The notes: a model not told the origin generated them from the letters alone. 64,000 nt of DNA from Pseudomonas endophytica (GCF_001411475.1 NZ_LLWH01000013.1:1-64000); one strand, 5' to 3'; shown: positions 47,000 through 57,611, counted from the first letter of the stretch. Translations and numbers: made by a program.

Positions 47000-48298
47000 T
47001 TAACGTTGATGCACCAGATTGCCTGCCGCGTAAGTTTCTTCAACGGTGCGATCGTCACCCAAGGTCATCAACACAAACAACGTTTCGGCAATGTCTTTGG
47101 ATTGCTGTATGCGATAGCTCATCAGCGGTGTAGCGTTGTAGTCCAGCACTACAAAGTCTGCGTCGGTGCCAGGTTTCAGGGTGCCGATCTTGTCCTCCAA
47201 GCGCAGCGCCCGTGCGCCACCCAGCGTGGCTAAATACAGCGACTTGAACGGGTTGAGCCGAATACCTTGTAACTGCATGACCTTATAGGCTTCGTTCAGC
47301 GTATTAAGCAGCGAAAAGCTGGTCCCTGCGCCTACGTCGGTGCCTAAGCCAACATTGAGTTTGTGCTTTTCTGCCATCGGCAAGTTGAACAGGCCGCTCC
47401 CCAAAAACAGGTTGGAGGTCGGGCAGAAGGCTACCGCGGAGCCCGTTTCAGCCAAGCGCGCGCATTCTTCGTCACACAAATGTACCCCGTGGGCAAATAC
47501 CGAGCGTTCGCCCAATAGCTGGTAATGGTCATACACATCCAAATAACCTTTACGTTCTGGGAACAACGATTTAACCCACTCGATTTCTTGAAGGTTTTCA
47601 CTGATATGGGTATGCAAATACACATCCGGGTATTCGCTTAACAGTTTGCCCGCCAGGGTTAATTGTTCTGGCGTACTGGTTGGCGCAAAACGTGGGGTCA
47701 CGGCGTAATGCAAGCGGCCCTGACCATGCCAACGCTCAATCAACGCTTTGCTGTCGGCGTAGCTGGACTCTGGCGTATCAGTCAGGTAATCCGGTGCGTT
47801 GCGATCCATCATGACTTTGCCTGCGATCAGTCGCAGGTCCAGACGCTGCGCTGCCTCGAACAAAGCCTCTACCGATTGCGGGTGCACACTGCCAAAAACC
47901 AAGGCCGTTGTTGTGCCATTTCGCAGCAGTTCTTTCAGGAAAATATCTGCCACTTTATCCGCGTGTGTTGGGTCAGCAAACTTGCTTTCGCACGGAAATG
48001 TGTAGGTGTTTAGCCAGTCGAGCAACTGTTCGCCGTAGGCTCCAATCATTCCGGTTTGCGGAAAGTGGATATGGGTGTCGATGAAACCCGGCGTAATGAG
48101 TGCATCGCTGTAAAAAGTGATGTCGGTGTCAGCTGCCAATGTAGTGAGCAAATCAGTGGCATTGCCCAATGCGGTGATTTTGCCGTCTTCGACCACCAGC
48201 AAGCCATCCTCAAAATACTCGTAGGAGGCTTCGATCCCGACTTCGGCAGGGTCGGCAATGCTGTGCAAAATGGCGGCGCGATAGGCTTTACAGGTCAT
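47000..48298 (-). CDS. guaD: Guanine deaminase
   Basis: GuaD converts guanine to xanthine, feeding xanthine dehydrogenase encoded by the adjacent genes. The 432-residue amidohydrolase has the zinc motif DTHIHFPQTGMIG near residue 78, HTHISEN near residue 227, HGVHLCDEE near residue 270 and GTDVGAGTSFSLL near residue 320. Length fits guanine deaminase. It starts 8 bases after xdhC and is the last gene of the xdhA-xdhB-xdhC-guaD operon. A GAGAG ribosome binding site is present. Confidence 0.95.
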   Translation of the reverse strand: MTCKAYRAAILHSIADPAEVGIEASYEYFEDGLLVVEDGKITALGNATDLLTTLAADTDITFYSDALITPGFIDTHIHFPQTGMIGAYGEQLLDWLNTYTFPCESKFADPTHADKVADIFLKELLRNGTTTALVFGSVHPQSVEALFEAAQRLDLRLIAGKVMMDRNAPDYLTDTPESSYADSKALIERWHGQGRLHYAVTPRFAPTSTPEQLTLAGKLLSEYPDVYLHTHISENLQEIEWVKSLFPERKGYLDVYDHYQLLGERSVFAHGVHLCDEECARLAETGSAVAFCPTSNLFLGSGLFNLPMAEKHKLNVGLGTDVGAGTSFSLLNTLNEAYKVMQLQGIRLNPFKSLYLATLGGARALRLEDKIGTLKPGTDADFVVLDYNATPLMSYRIQQSKDIAETLFVLMTLGDDRTVEETYAAGNLVHQR

Positions 48299-48306
48299 AA
48301 CAACTC

Positions 48307-49164
48307 TCAGTGCGTGGCATGGCTGCGTCCTGAAGACGCCAGCAATTGTTTAAAGGTTTCAGTGCCAATCGGCTCGGCGCAGGTGGGGGGCTGGCCGAAC
48401 TGGGCGTTATAGGTGGCGATGACTTCGCCGGCGATCGAGATCGCGATTTCAATCGGTAACTTGCCTTTCACTTCATTTAAGCCCATCGGACAGCGCATGC
48501 GCTGTAAGTGGCCGGCGCTGATGCCTCGTTCGTGCAGACGGTGCTCAAACTTTACGCGCTTGGTTTTAGAGCCAATCAAGCCGAAGTAGGTAAAGTCGTT
48601 GCGTTTGAGCAGGGCAGCGCTGAGTTCCAGATCCAGGGCGTGATTATGCGTCATGACGAGGCAGTAGCAACCCGCGGGCAGCGCGTCGATTTCTTCGACC
48701 GGGTCTTCAGATACGATTTTTCGTACGCCAGCCGGTATGAGTGACGGAAACTCTTGCTCCCGCGAGTCGATCCAGCGGACACGGCAGGGTAAGCTGGCAA
48801 GCAGAGGCACTAATGCGCGGGCCACATGCCCTGCGCCGAAAACGGCGATCTGCGCCTGCACTTGGCCCATGGGCTCAAACAACAGCACGGCCACGCCGCC
48901 ACAGCATTGACCTAGGCTGGCGCCGAGGCTAAAGCGTTGCATGCGCGGCCCTTGAGTTTGATCCGTGAGCATTTTGCGGGCAATTTCCATGGCTTTATAT
49001 TCCAGGTGCCCGCCACCAATGGTGTCGAAAATCTGATGAGCGCTGATGACCATTTTTGAGCCCGCATTACGCGGGGTCGAGCCTTGCTCTTCAATGATCG
49101 TCACCAGCACACTCGGTTCACCTTGTTGCTGCAAATCGAGCAGTGCGTTCATCCACTTATTCAT
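48307..49164 (-). CDS. xdhC: Xanthine dehydrogenase accessory protein XdhC
   Basis: XdhC binds the molybdenum cofactor, helps its sulfuration and inserts it into XdhB. The 285-residue protein has an N-terminal EEQGSTPRNAGSKM (near residue 25) and a Rossmann-like region AVFGAGHVARALVPLLAS near residue 110, then MTHNHALDLEL, both typical of XdhC. The start at 49164 overlaps the xdhB stop by 8 bases, so translation is coupled. A longer upstream extension is rejected because it would overlap xdhB by about 80 bases. Confidence 0.93.
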   Translation of the reverse strand: MNKWMNALLDLQQQGEPSVLVTIIEEQGSTPRNAGSKMVISAHQIFDTIGGGHLEYKAMEIARKMLTDQTQGPRMQRFSLGASLGQCCGGVAVLLFEPMGQVQAQIAVFGAGHVARALVPLLASLPCRVRWIDSREQEFPSLIPAGVRKIVSEDPVEEIDALPAGCYCLVMTHNHALDLELSAALLKRNDFTYFGLIGSKTKRVKFEHRLHERGISAGHLQRMRCPMGLNEVKGKLPIEIAISIAGEVIATYNAQFGQPPTCAEPIGTETFKQLLASSGRSHATH

Positions 49165-51532
49165 GCTCACCCCCACGCAAACTTTGACGCATCTGCTCAC
49201 ACCCCCATAACACTCGCTCCGGCGTAGCGGGCGCATCAATATTGGGTTGCAGGCGATAGTCGGCTAGGCTCGCGACCGCATCTTTAATCGCGCACCATGC
49301 AGCGATACCGAGCATAAACGGCGGTTCACCTACGGCTTTGGAGTGAAACACCGTGTCTTCAGGGTTTTTGCGGTTTTCGACCAATTTAACGCGTAGATCC
49401 AGCGGCATATCGGCCACCGCTGGAATTTTGTAGCTGGCCGGGCCATTGGTCATCAGCTTGCCCTTGTCGTTCCACACTAACTCTTCAGTGGTTAGCCAGC
49501 CTGCGCCTTGAAGGTATCCGCCTTCAACTTGGCCAATGTCGATGGCTGGGTTTAACGAGGCGCCCACGTCATGCAGGATGTCGGTGCGGATCATTTTGTA
49601 TTCGCCAGTCAGCGTGTCGACGATTACCTCGGCACAGGCGACGCCAAAGGCGTAGTAATAAAATGGCCGTCCGCGCGCTTGGCTGCGGTCGTAAAAGATT
49701 TTCGGCGTTTTGTAGTAGCCGGTACTGGACAGTGAAACCTGGCCGAAATACGCCTGTTGGATCAACGCGTCAAAGCTCAAAATCTGCTCCCCGACACGCA
49801 CCAGTCCGTTATGAAAAACCACGTCTTGCTCACTGACCTGATGCTTGCTTGCGGCAAACTCAATCAGCCGCTGCTTGATGATTTGCGCCGCATTTTGCGC
49901 CGCTTTACCGTTCAGGTCGGCACCGCTGGAGGCGGCGGTCGGGGAGGTGTTGGGGACTTTTTCGGTATGGGTGGCGGTGATCTGAATACGATTGATGTCT
50001 ACCGCAAAGACCTCGGCCACCACTTGCGCGACCTTGGTATTCAAGCCTTGCCCCATTTCGGTGCCGCCGTGGTTCAAGTGAATGCTGCCGTCGGTGTAGA
50101 GATGGATAAGCGCACCGGCCTGGTTCAGAAAACTTGCGGTGAATGAAATGCCGAACTTAACCGGGGTCAAGGCCAGCCCTTTCTTCAGGATTGGGCTATT
50201 GGCATTGAACGCCCTTATCGCCGCTCTTCGCTCAGCATACTGGCTGCTGGCCTCTAAGTCGGCGGTCATTTCATCGAGTAAATTGTGCTCCACCGTTTGG
50301 TAATAGTGAGTCACGTTACGGTCAGTTTTGCCGTAGTAATTGGCCTTACGCACCGCCAATGGATCCAAGTCTAAATGGCGCGCGATCCGATCCATGATCT
50401 CTTCAATAGCGACCATGCCTTGCGGGCCTCCGAAGCCGCGATAGGCCGTGTTTGAGGCAGTATTGGTCTTACAGCGATGGCCATTAACCGTGGCGTCACC
50501 CAAGTAATAGGCGTTATCGGCGTGAAACATGGCACGGTCAACAATGGATCCTGATAAATCAGGTGAATAGCCGCAGTTGCCAGCTAGATCCAATTGGATG
50601 CCTTGCAATCGACCGTTGTCATCGAAGCCGACGTCGAACTCACAGTAAAACGGGTGACGCTTGCCCGTCATCTGCATGTCTTCGACCCGCGGCAGTCGCA
50701 TCTTGGTCGGTTGCCCGGTCAGATGCGCGACCACCGCGCACAAGCAAGCCGGGCTAGCAGCTTGAGTCTCCTTACCACCAAAGCCACCGCCCATGCGGCG
50801 CATGTCGACCACGACTTTGTTCATCGGCACCCCGAGTACCTCGGACACCAGTTTTTGGATCTCGGCTGGATGCTGGGTGGAACTGTAAACAATCATGCCG
50901 CCGTCCTCGGTGGGCATGACCGAAGAGATCTGGGTTTCTAGATAGAAATGCTCTTGTCCGCCGATATTCAGGTTGCCTTGCAGCCGATGAGTTGCTTGGC
51001 TGAGTGCTGCGCTGGAGTCGCCGCGTTGGTGAGTATGGCTATCGAGAACAAAATGTTTGTTGCGCAGCGCCTCAACCACGTCCAGTACCGGCTCAAGGTC
51101 TTCGTACTCGATCACTGCAGCCATAGCGGCCTTGCGCGCGGTGTCTAGGTCGCTGGCGGCTACCGCTAGCATGGGCTGCCCATAAAACTCGACGGTGTCG
51201 ATGGCCAGTAAGGGGTCGCCGGGCAACAGTGGCCCGATGTCTTTGAGGCCGGGAATGTCTTCGTGGGTGATAACCAAACGTACGCCCGCAAAAGCCAGGC
51301 AGGGCGAGGTGTCGATTCGGGTGATTCGGGCATGGGCACGATCTGACAAGCGCGCATACAGGTGCAATTGATTAGGAAACTCTAACCGGTCATCTATGTA
51401 CTGGGCTTCTCCAGTGACATGTTTGGCAGCACTTTCATGTTTGACGCTGTGTCCTACACCTGTTTTTAAGTCGTGTGCAAACAGCGCGCTAAGTTCGGCT
51501 TGGGACGGCTCGACTTTATGAAGGTTAGACAT
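49157..51532 (-). CDS. xdhB: Xanthine dehydrogenase molybdenum-binding subunit
   Basis: XdhB is the large subunit that hydroxylates hypoxanthine and xanthine to urate. The 791-residue protein has GGGFGGKETQAASPACL near residue 248, AYRGFGGPQGM near residue 352, and the C-terminal catalytic segment KAVGEPPFMLGIAAW near residue 740 with the conserved Glu of molybdenum hydroxylases. Motifs look complete. It overlaps xdhA by 8 bases and xdhC by 8 bases, consistent with a stoichiometric complex. Confidence 0.95.
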   Translation of the reverse strand: MSNLHKVEPSQAELSALFAHDLKTGVGHSVKHESAAKHVTGEAQYIDDRLEFPNQLHLYARLSDRAHARITRIDTSPCLAFAGVRLVITHEDIPGLKDIGPLLPGDPLLAIDTVEFYGQPMLAVAASDLDTARKAAMAAVIEYEDLEPVLDVVEALRNKHFVLDSHTHQRGDSSAALSQATHRLQGNLNIGGQEHFYLETQISSVMPTEDGGMIVYSSTQHPAEIQKLVSEVLGVPMNKVVVDMRRMGGGFGGKETQAASPACLCAVVAHLTGQPTKMRLPRVEDMQMTGKRHPFYCEFDVGFDDNGRLQGIQLDLAGNCGYSPDLSGSIVDRAMFHADNAYYLGDATVNGHRCKTNTASNTAYRGFGGPQGMVAIEEIMDRIARHLDLDPLAVRKANYYGKTDRNVTHYYQTVEHNLLDEMTADLEASSQYAERRAAIRAFNANSPILKKGLALTPVKFGISFTASFLNQAGALIHLYTDGSIHLNHGGTEMGQGLNTKVAQVVAEVFAVDINRIQITATHTEKVPNTSPTAASSGADLNGKAAQNAAQIIKQRLIEFAASKHQVSEQDVVFHNGLVRVGEQILSFDALIQQAYFGQVSLSSTGYYKTPKIFYDRSQARGRPFYYYAFGVACAEVIVDTLTGEYKMIRTDILHDVGASLNPAIDIGQVEGGYLQGAGWLTTEELVWNDKGKLMTNGPASYKIPAVADMPLDLRVKLVENRKNPEDTVFHSKAVGEPPFMLGIAAWCAIKDAVASLADYRLQPNIDAPATPERVLWGCEQMRQSLRGGEHE

Positions 51533-52979
51533 AATCCGTCACCCGTGTTTGAAGATCAGAGGTTTGCTGTTCGATGAAGTACTTGCGCAACAGGTTTTGT
51601 GCGCACAACAACCGATATTCCTTACTGGCGCGAAAGTCTGAGAGGGGGCTGAAATCCTGTGCCAAGGCGCTACACGCATGTTCCACGGTGGCTGTATTCC
51701 AAGGTGAGTTGTTCAGGGCTGCCTCGCAGGCGCTGGCACGCTTAGGCGTCGCGGCCATGCCGCCATAAGCAACACGGGCCTCGATGACCACCCCATTCTC
51801 AATGTGCACATTGAACGCAGCACAGACGGCGCTGATGTCGTCATCCAAGCGCTTGGATATTTTGTAAGCGCCAAACAGATGGCTAGACTTGGCGCGAGGG
51901 ATGACAATTTTTTCGATAAATTCGCCTTCTGCTAGAGCCGTTACTCGATAGTCCAAGAAGTAATCTTCAAGCGCCATCGTGCGACATGCCCCGCCTTTGC
52001 GTAATACCAGTTGTGCGCCAAGGGCAATCAGCAGTGGCGGGGAGTCACCAATCGGCGAGGCGTTGGCGATGTTGCCGCCCAAGGTGCCCTGGTTGCGAAT
52101 TTGTAACGAGGCGAAGCGCTGCAACAGTTCGCCGAAATCTAGGTATTCGGTCTTGAGCACCTGGTAAACGTCGGACAATGTCACCGCTGCACCGATTTCA
52201 ATGCGCTCATCAAAGCGTTCAATACGCTTTAATTGCGTCACCTGCCCGAGATAAATCATGGTGGGCAGGGCGCGGTGTAGCTGAGTGACTTCTAACGCTA
52301 AATCAGTGCCGCCAGCCAGCAGGCGCGCTTGGGGATGCGCGTCATACAGGTGAGCCAAGTCGTCGATGTTGAGTGGCATTAGGCAGCGATTTTCGCCGTT
52401 ATTGAGCTCATCAGCGCCGGCCGCGTTAATGGCCTTGAGCTTGGCGATAGTCGCCCCCTGTTGCGCATCAAATTGATCCGCGGGGGGCGAATCGCAGGTC
52501 TGGGCCGCGGCCGCCAAAATCGGTCTATAACCCGTGCAGCGACACAGATTACCGGCCAATGCTTCGTGGGCCTGATGTGTGTTGGCTTCTACACTGTTTT
52601 TTTGCAGTGCAAACAGTGACATCACAAACCCCGGCGTGCAAAAGCCGCACTGGGAGCCATGACAGTCGACCATTGCTTGCTGCGTGCTGTGGAGTTGACC
52701 TTGATGCTTGAGGTCTTCGACGCTGATCAATTGCTTGCCATGCAAGGCAGACACGAACGTCAGGCATGAATTTAGACTGCGATAGCGCAGACCTTCAGTG
52801 CCTTGATCGTCGGTGTACAGCTCGCCCACGACCACCGTGCAGGCGCCGCAGTCACCGCTGGCGCAGCCTTCTTTGGTGCCGGATTTGTGCAGGTGCTGGC
52901 GCAGATAGTTGAGCACCGTTAGATTCGGGTCTAGCGTGTGTTCGGTACGGACAGTTTGGTTGACTAAAAACTGGATCAC
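51525..52979 (-). CDS. xdhA: Xanthine dehydrogenase small subunit (Fe-S and FAD)
   Basis: XdhA passes electrons from the molybdenum site to NAD. The 484-residue protein has two [2Fe-2S] clusters at the N-terminus: GCASGDCGACTVVVGE near residue 40 and CHGSQCGFCTPG with GNLCRCTGYRPI near residues 107-150. An FAD-binding domain follows (about 195-350; LAGGTDLAL and IRNQGTLGGNIANASPIGD) and a CO-dehydrogenase flavoprotein C-terminal domain. The start is GTG at 52979 with GAGG upstream. It is the first gene of the operon and is divergent from the gntR gene at 53204. Confidence 0.95.
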   Translation of the reverse strand: MIQFLVNQTVRTEHTLDPNLTVLNYLRQHLHKSGTKEGCASGDCGACTVVVGELYTDDQGTEGLRYRSLNSCLTFVSALHGKQLISVEDLKHQGQLHSTQQAMVDCHGSQCGFCTPGFVMSLFALQKNSVEANTHQAHEALAGNLCRCTGYRPILAAAAQTCDSPPADQFDAQQGATIAKLKAINAAGADELNNGENRCLMPLNIDDLAHLYDAHPQARLLAGGTDLALEVTQLHRALPTMIYLGQVTQLKRIERFDERIEIGAAVTLSDVYQVLKTEYLDFGELLQRFASLQIRNQGTLGGNIANASPIGDSPPLLIALGAQLVLRKGGACRTMALEDYFLDYRVTALAEGEFIEKIVIPRAKSSHLFGAYKISKRLDDDISAVCAAFNVHIENGVVIEARVAYGGMAATPKRASACEAALNNSPWNTATVEHACSALAQDFSPLSDFRASKEYRLLCAQNLLRKYFIEQQTSDLQTRVTDYV

Positions 52980-53203
52980 GGTAGGCCTCGCACTGCATTG
53001 TTTTTTTTCGGGCGGGATTAATTGAATCTAGTCATTGCTGACTTTAGGGTCAAGAAATGTGAGTCAGTGATCCCGATGATTGATCGCTTACCGATTTATT
53101 TGCGTATTTCGTGCCAATTTCAGCGCCCTAGACACTCTGCTAGCACCGCGCAAGTGCGTTACACTCCGCCGCTTGCATTGATCGAAGATTTTGAAGGTAA
53201 AAC

Positions 53204-53863
53204 ATGACGTTCAAGGCGCCGGACAGCCTCGCCGAGCAAATCGCTCACCACCTCGCCGAACGGATCATTCGTGGCGAGCTCAAGCCAGGGGAACGCATTC
53301 AAGAACAGAAGGTAACGCTGGCACTTAATGTCAGCCGTGGCTCTGTTCGCGAAGCATTATTAATCCTCGAGCGCCGCCACTTGATCGCGATCCTCCCAAG
53401 GCGCGGCGCCCACGTCACCGAACTCACGGCGCACAAGGTGCAGAGCCTGTGTACCTTAATGAGCGAGATGTATATTTTGCTCGGCAATGCCGTTGCGCAG
53501 CGTTGGACCGTTCCGGCTGACTTAGGGCCGTTCCTGCAAATCCAGCAGCGCTTGGTCGACAGCTTTGAGCGTCAGGACATCAGCACTTTTGTTGAAGACA
53601 GCTTCAACGTGATGCGCGCCGCCTACCCATTTGCTGACAACCCGTACTTGCAGGAAACCGTCGAAAACCTACATCCGGCCATGAGCCGCGCCTATTACTT
53701 GGCTCTGGAGCAACGCAAAGCTGAGATGAGTGAGTTCTTGGCGCTGTTTGCAGAGTTGCTTGAGGCTGTTTTGGCGCGTGATTTTTCGCAAATTCGTGTA
53801 GTACTGAGCCGTTATGCTCAGCGCAGTTGTGACTTGGTGTTATCAGCCTTGACGGTTGCCTAA
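53204..53863 (+). CDS. GntR family regulator, FCD type
   Basis: The 219-residue protein has an N-terminal winged helix (about 7-72; GELKPGERIQEQKVTLALNVSRGSVREALLILERRHLIAILPRRGAHV) and an FCD domain behind it. It is divergent from xdhA across a 224-base gap and ends 2 bases before smc. Regulation of purine catabolism is the natural guess from the divergent arrangement. GAAGG precedes the ATG. Because smc follows so closely, smc may be partly expressed from this promoter. Confidence 0.9.
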   Translation: MTFKAPDSLAEQIAHHLAERIIRGELKPGERIQEQKVTLALNVSRGSVREALLILERRHLIAILPRRGAHVTELTAHKVQSLCTLMSEMYILLGNAVAQRWTVPADLGPFLQIQQRLVDSFERQDISTFVEDSFNVMRAAYPFADNPYLQETVENLHPAMSRAYYLALEQRKAEMSEFLALFAELLEAVLARDFSQIRVVLSRYAQRSCDLVLSALTVA

Positions 53864-53865
53864 GC

Positions 53866-56800
53866 GTGCGCCTCAAGTGCATCAAGCTGGCGGGCTTCAA
53901 ATCGTTTGTTGACCCGACAACCGTAAACTTTCCTAGCAATATGGCGGCCGTGGTCGGGCCTAACGGCTGCGGCAAGTCGAACATTATCGACGCCGTGCGC
54001 TGGGTGATGGGCGAAAGCTCAGCCAAAAACTTGCGCGGTGAGTCGATGACCGACGTCATCTTCAACGGCTCCACAAGCCGCAAACCTGTGAGTCAGGCCA
54101 GTATCGAGTTGGTGTTTGATAACACTGATGGAACGCTGCTCGGCGAATACGCGGCTTACGCTGAGATCTCCATCCGCCGTAAAGTGACCCGTGACAGCCA
54201 GACCACGTATTACCTCAACGGCACCAAATGCCGTCGGCGTGACATTACTGATATTTTCCTGGGAACCGGTCTAGGGCCGCGCAGCTACTCGATCATCGAG
54301 CAGGGCATGATCTCGAAATTGATCGAGTCCAAGCCCGAAGACCTGCGCAACTTTATTGAAGAAGCCGCCGGCATTTCCAAATACAAAGAGCGCCGTCGTG
54401 AAACCGAAAATCGGATTCGTCGCACTCACGAAAACCTCGCGCGTTTGACTGACTTACGTGAAGAGCTCGGGCGCCAGCTTGAGCGTCTGCATCGACAGGC
54501 TCAGGCGGCCGAGAAGTACCAAGAATACAAAGCCGAGGAGCGTCAGCTTAAAGCCCAACTGTCCGCGCTGCGTTGGCAAGCCTTAAACGAACAGGTTGGG
54601 CAGCGCGAGTCGGTTATTGGTGACCAAGAAGTCAGCTTTGAAGCGTTGGTTGCTGAGCAGCGAAACGCCGATGCCAGTATCGAGCGATTACGTGACGGGC
54701 ACCATGATCTGTCAGAGCGCTTTAATTTGGTGCAAGGGCGGTTCTATTCGGTCGGTGGAGACATCGCACGCGTCGAGCAAAGTATTCAGCACGGTCAGCA
54801 GCGTTTGCGTCAATTGCAAGATGACTTGCGAGAGGCCGAGCGTTCACGACTCGAAACCGAGTCGCACTTGGGTCATGACCGGACCATGCTCGCCACGCTG
54901 GGTGAAGAACTCGACATGCTGGTGCCTGAGCAGGAACTGACCAGCGCGGCCGCAGAAGAGTCAGCGGCTGCCCTTGAAGAATCCGAAGTCACCATGCTCG
55001 CCTGGCAAGAGCAGTGGGAGGCTTTCAATCTGCGCTCGGCTGAGCCGCAACGTCAGTCTGAAGTCTTACAAGCGCGTATTCAGCAGTTAGAAACCAGCAT
55101 GGAGCGAGTGGCCGAACGCCAGCGCCGCTTGGTGGAAGAGCGCGCCTTACTGGCGGCAGATCCCGAAGATGCTGCGATCCTTGAGCTGAGTGAGTTGCTG
55201 GCGACCAGTGAACTGACCCAAGAAGAGTTGCAAGCCAGCGAAGAGCAGCTAATCGAGCGTTTGGAGCAAGTACGCCACGACTTGCAGCTAGCGACCCACA
55301 ACCAGCAGCAGGCGCAGGGTGAATTACAGCGTCTCAATGGTCGTTTGGCCTCACTTGAAGCATTGCAACAAGCCGCGCTAGACCCGGACGCAGGTGTTGC
55401 GCAGTGGCTGCGTGAACAGCAATTGGCTGAGCGTCCACGGTTGGCGGAAGGTTTGCGAGTTGAAGCAGGCTGGGAACTTGCGGTTGAGACAGTGCTGGGC
55501 GCTGACCTGCAAGCAGTCTTGGTGGATGATATTTCGCAAGTTGACCTGTCGGCCTTTGCGCAAGGTGATTTGCGCTTATTTAGCGCCGCGACCCAGTCAA
55601 ACAGATTAGCGGGTAGTTTGCTGGACAAAGTCGACGCTGACTTTGACCTAGCGCCTTGGCTGGGGCAGGTCAAGCCGGTTGAAACCCTTGAGCAGGCGCT
55701 GGCTTTGCGGGCGCAACTGGCCGAGGGCCAAAGCCTTATCAGTCGCGACGGCTACTGGGTTGGGCGCAACTTTTTGCGAGTGCGTCGCGCCAGTGAGGCC
55801 GAAAGCGGCGTGCTGGCGCGTGGTCAGGAGATCCAGCGGCTGGGCAGTGAGCGCGAAGCGCATGAGACCGCCCTCGCTACCCTTGAAGACACGCTGCAAC
55901 GCTTGCGTGAGCAACAAGTGGCTCAAGAGGACGCACGTGAGCAGATTCGTCGACGCTTGCAGGATGAAGCCCGTCAGCAAGGTGAGGTCAAAGCCAAGCT
56001 GTCTGCCAGTAAGGCCAAGGTTGAACAGCTAACCTTGCGTCGTCGGCGTCTGGACGAAGAGTTGGCCGAGCTTGGTGAGCAGCGTGAGTTAGAGCATGAG
56101 CACGTCGGTGAAGCGCGCTTGCGCTTACAAGACGCGCTGGATGCGATGGCAACGGACACCGAGCAGCGCGAGTTGCTATTAGCACAGCGCGACAGTTTGC
56201 GCGAGCGTCTAGACCGGATGCGTCAAGAGGCGCGCCAGCATAAAGATCATGCCCATCAGTTGGCGGTGCGTTTGGGTTCGCTAAAAGCACAGCACGACTC
56301 AACCCGCCAAGCGCTTGAGCGTTTAGAGCTGCAATCAGAACGATTGGCTGAAAAACGCGAGCAACTCACCTTGAATCTGGAGGAGGGCGAGGCTCCACTT
56401 GAGGAGTTGCGCTTAAAACTTGAGGAGTTACTCGACAAGCGGCTCACCGTTGATCAAGAGCTTAAAATTGCGCAGTTGGCCCTTGAAGACGCGGATCGTG
56501 AGCTTCGAGATGCTGAAAAGCGCCGAAACCAGGCGGAACAACAATCCCAGTTGATTCGTGGCCAGCTCGAGCAACAGCGCATGGAGTGGCAAGCACTGAC
56601 GGTTCGACGTACTGCCTTGCAGGATCAATTGTTGGCAGATGGCTATGACTTGCACGGGGTGTTGGCTACGTTGAGCAATGAGCTCAATGAGCAACAGGCC
56701 GAAGAGGAGCTGGAGCGGATTGCTGCACGCATTCAACGTTTGGGTGCGATCAACCTCGCGGCCATTGATGAATATCAGCAGCAATCGGAGCGCAAGCGTT

Positions 56801-57354
56801 ATTTGGATGCTCAAGATGCTGATTTGGTCGAAGCGCTGGATACCCTAGAAAACGTTATTCGTAAGATTGATAAAGAAACCCGGAGCCGCTTTAAAGACAC
56901 CTTTGATCAGATAAATGGTGGATTACAGGCACTTTTCCCAAAAGTTTTCGGTGGCGGCAGCGCTTATTTGGAACTGACGGGCGAAGATTTACTCGATACA
57001 GGGGTGACTATCATGGCGAGACCGCCGGGCAAGAAAAACAGCACGATTCATTTGCTGTCCGGTGGAGAGAAAGCGCTAACGGCCTTGGCATTGGTTTTTG
57101 CCATTTTTAAACTCAATCCGGCGCCGTTTTGCATGCTTGACGAAGTGGATGCACCGCTTGATGACGCTAACGTTGGGCGCTATGCCAGGCTGGTCAAAGA
57201 GATGTCGCAGACGGTGCAATTCATCTACATCACGCATAACAAAATTGCCATGGAGATGGCTGATCAGTTGATGGGTGTGACGATGCATGAGCCTGGTTGT
57301 TCACGTCTTGTTGCGGTTGATGTTGAGGAAGCAATGGCAATGGTCGACGCATGA
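53866..57354 (+). CDS. smc: Chromosome partition protein Smc
   Basis: SMC proteins form ring-shaped dimers with ScpA/ScpB that compact and align chromosomes. The 1162-residue protein has the N-terminal ATPase half with Walker A GPNGCGKSN at 31-39, a long coiled coil (about 165-500), a hinge (about 500-660, including AGWELAVETVLGADLQ), a second coiled coil (about 670-1000) and the C-terminal half with the signature LSGGEKALTALAL near residue 1063 and Walker B FCMLDEVDAPLDD near residue 1088. The GTG start is 2 bases after the gntR stop. The domain layout is complete. Confidence 0.96.
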   Translation: MRLKCIKLAGFKSFVDPTTVNFPSNMAAVVGPNGCGKSNIIDAVRWVMGESSAKNLRGESMTDVIFNGSTSRKPVSQASIELVFDNTDGTLLGEYAAYAEISIRRKVTRDSQTTYYLNGTKCRRRDITDIFLGTGLGPRSYSIIEQGMISKLIESKPEDLRNFIEEAAGISKYKERRRETENRIRRTHENLARLTDLREELGRQLERLHRQAQAAEKYQEYKAEERQLKAQLSALRWQALNEQVGQRESVIGDQEVSFEALVAEQRNADASIERLRDGHHDLSERFNLVQGRFYSVGGDIARVEQSIQHGQQRLRQLQDDLREAERSRLETESHLGHDRTMLATLGEELDMLVPEQELTSAAAEESAAALEESEVTMLAWQEQWEAFNLRSAEPQRQSEVLQARIQQLETSMERVAERQRRLVEERALLAADPEDAAILELSELLATSELTQEELQASEEQLIERLEQVRHDLQLATHNQQQAQGELQRLNGRLASLEALQQAALDPDAGVAQWLREQQLAERPRLAEGLRVEAGWELAVETVLGADLQAVLVDDISQVDLSAFAQGDLRLFSAATQSNRLAGSLLDKVDADFDLAPWLGQVKPVETLEQALALRAQLAEGQSLISRDGYWVGRNFLRVRRASEAESGVLARGQEIQRLGSEREAHETALATLEDTLQRLREQQVAQEDAREQIRRRLQDEARQQGEVKAKLSASKAKVEQLTLRRRRLDEELAELGEQRELEHEHVGEARLRLQDALDAMATDTEQRELLLAQRDSLRERLDRMRQEARQHKDHAHQLAVRLGSLKAQHDSTRQALERLELQSERLAEKREQLTLNLEEGEAPLEELRLKLEELLDKRLTVDQELKIAQLALEDADRELRDAEKRRNQAEQQSQLIRGQLEQQRMEWQALTVRRTALQDQLLADGYDLHGVLATLSNELNEQQAEEELERIAARIQRLGAINLAAIDEYQQQSERKRYLDAQDADLVEALDTLENVIRKIDKETRSRFKDTFDQINGGLQALFPKVFGGGSAYLELTGEDLLDTGVTIMARPPGKKNSTIHLLSGGEKALTALALVFAIFKLNPAPFCMLDEVDAPLDDANVGRYARLVKEMSQTVQFIYITHNKIAMEMADQLMGVTMHEPGCSRLVAVDVEEAMAMVDA

Positions 57355-57611
57355 GCTATAAGCAAGTAAGGGTAAAATTTTCTTCACATAAGAAAATCCC
57401 TACAGACAAGACTGATGGTTTGTGAAGGTCGGTGGCCACAGAGGTTTAGCGCAAGGTGACAGACGGTGTAAAGTTATCTTTGGTCGTGTTAATTTAGCGT
57501 CTAATTTTTACACGTGGGTAAAACGCCATTCAGAACATAGAGTTGGCGCCACGTTTTAAAGGGCTTTAGGCTCTTCTTCATAGAATCATTTTTTTAGGGG
57601 CAAGGGATTAC

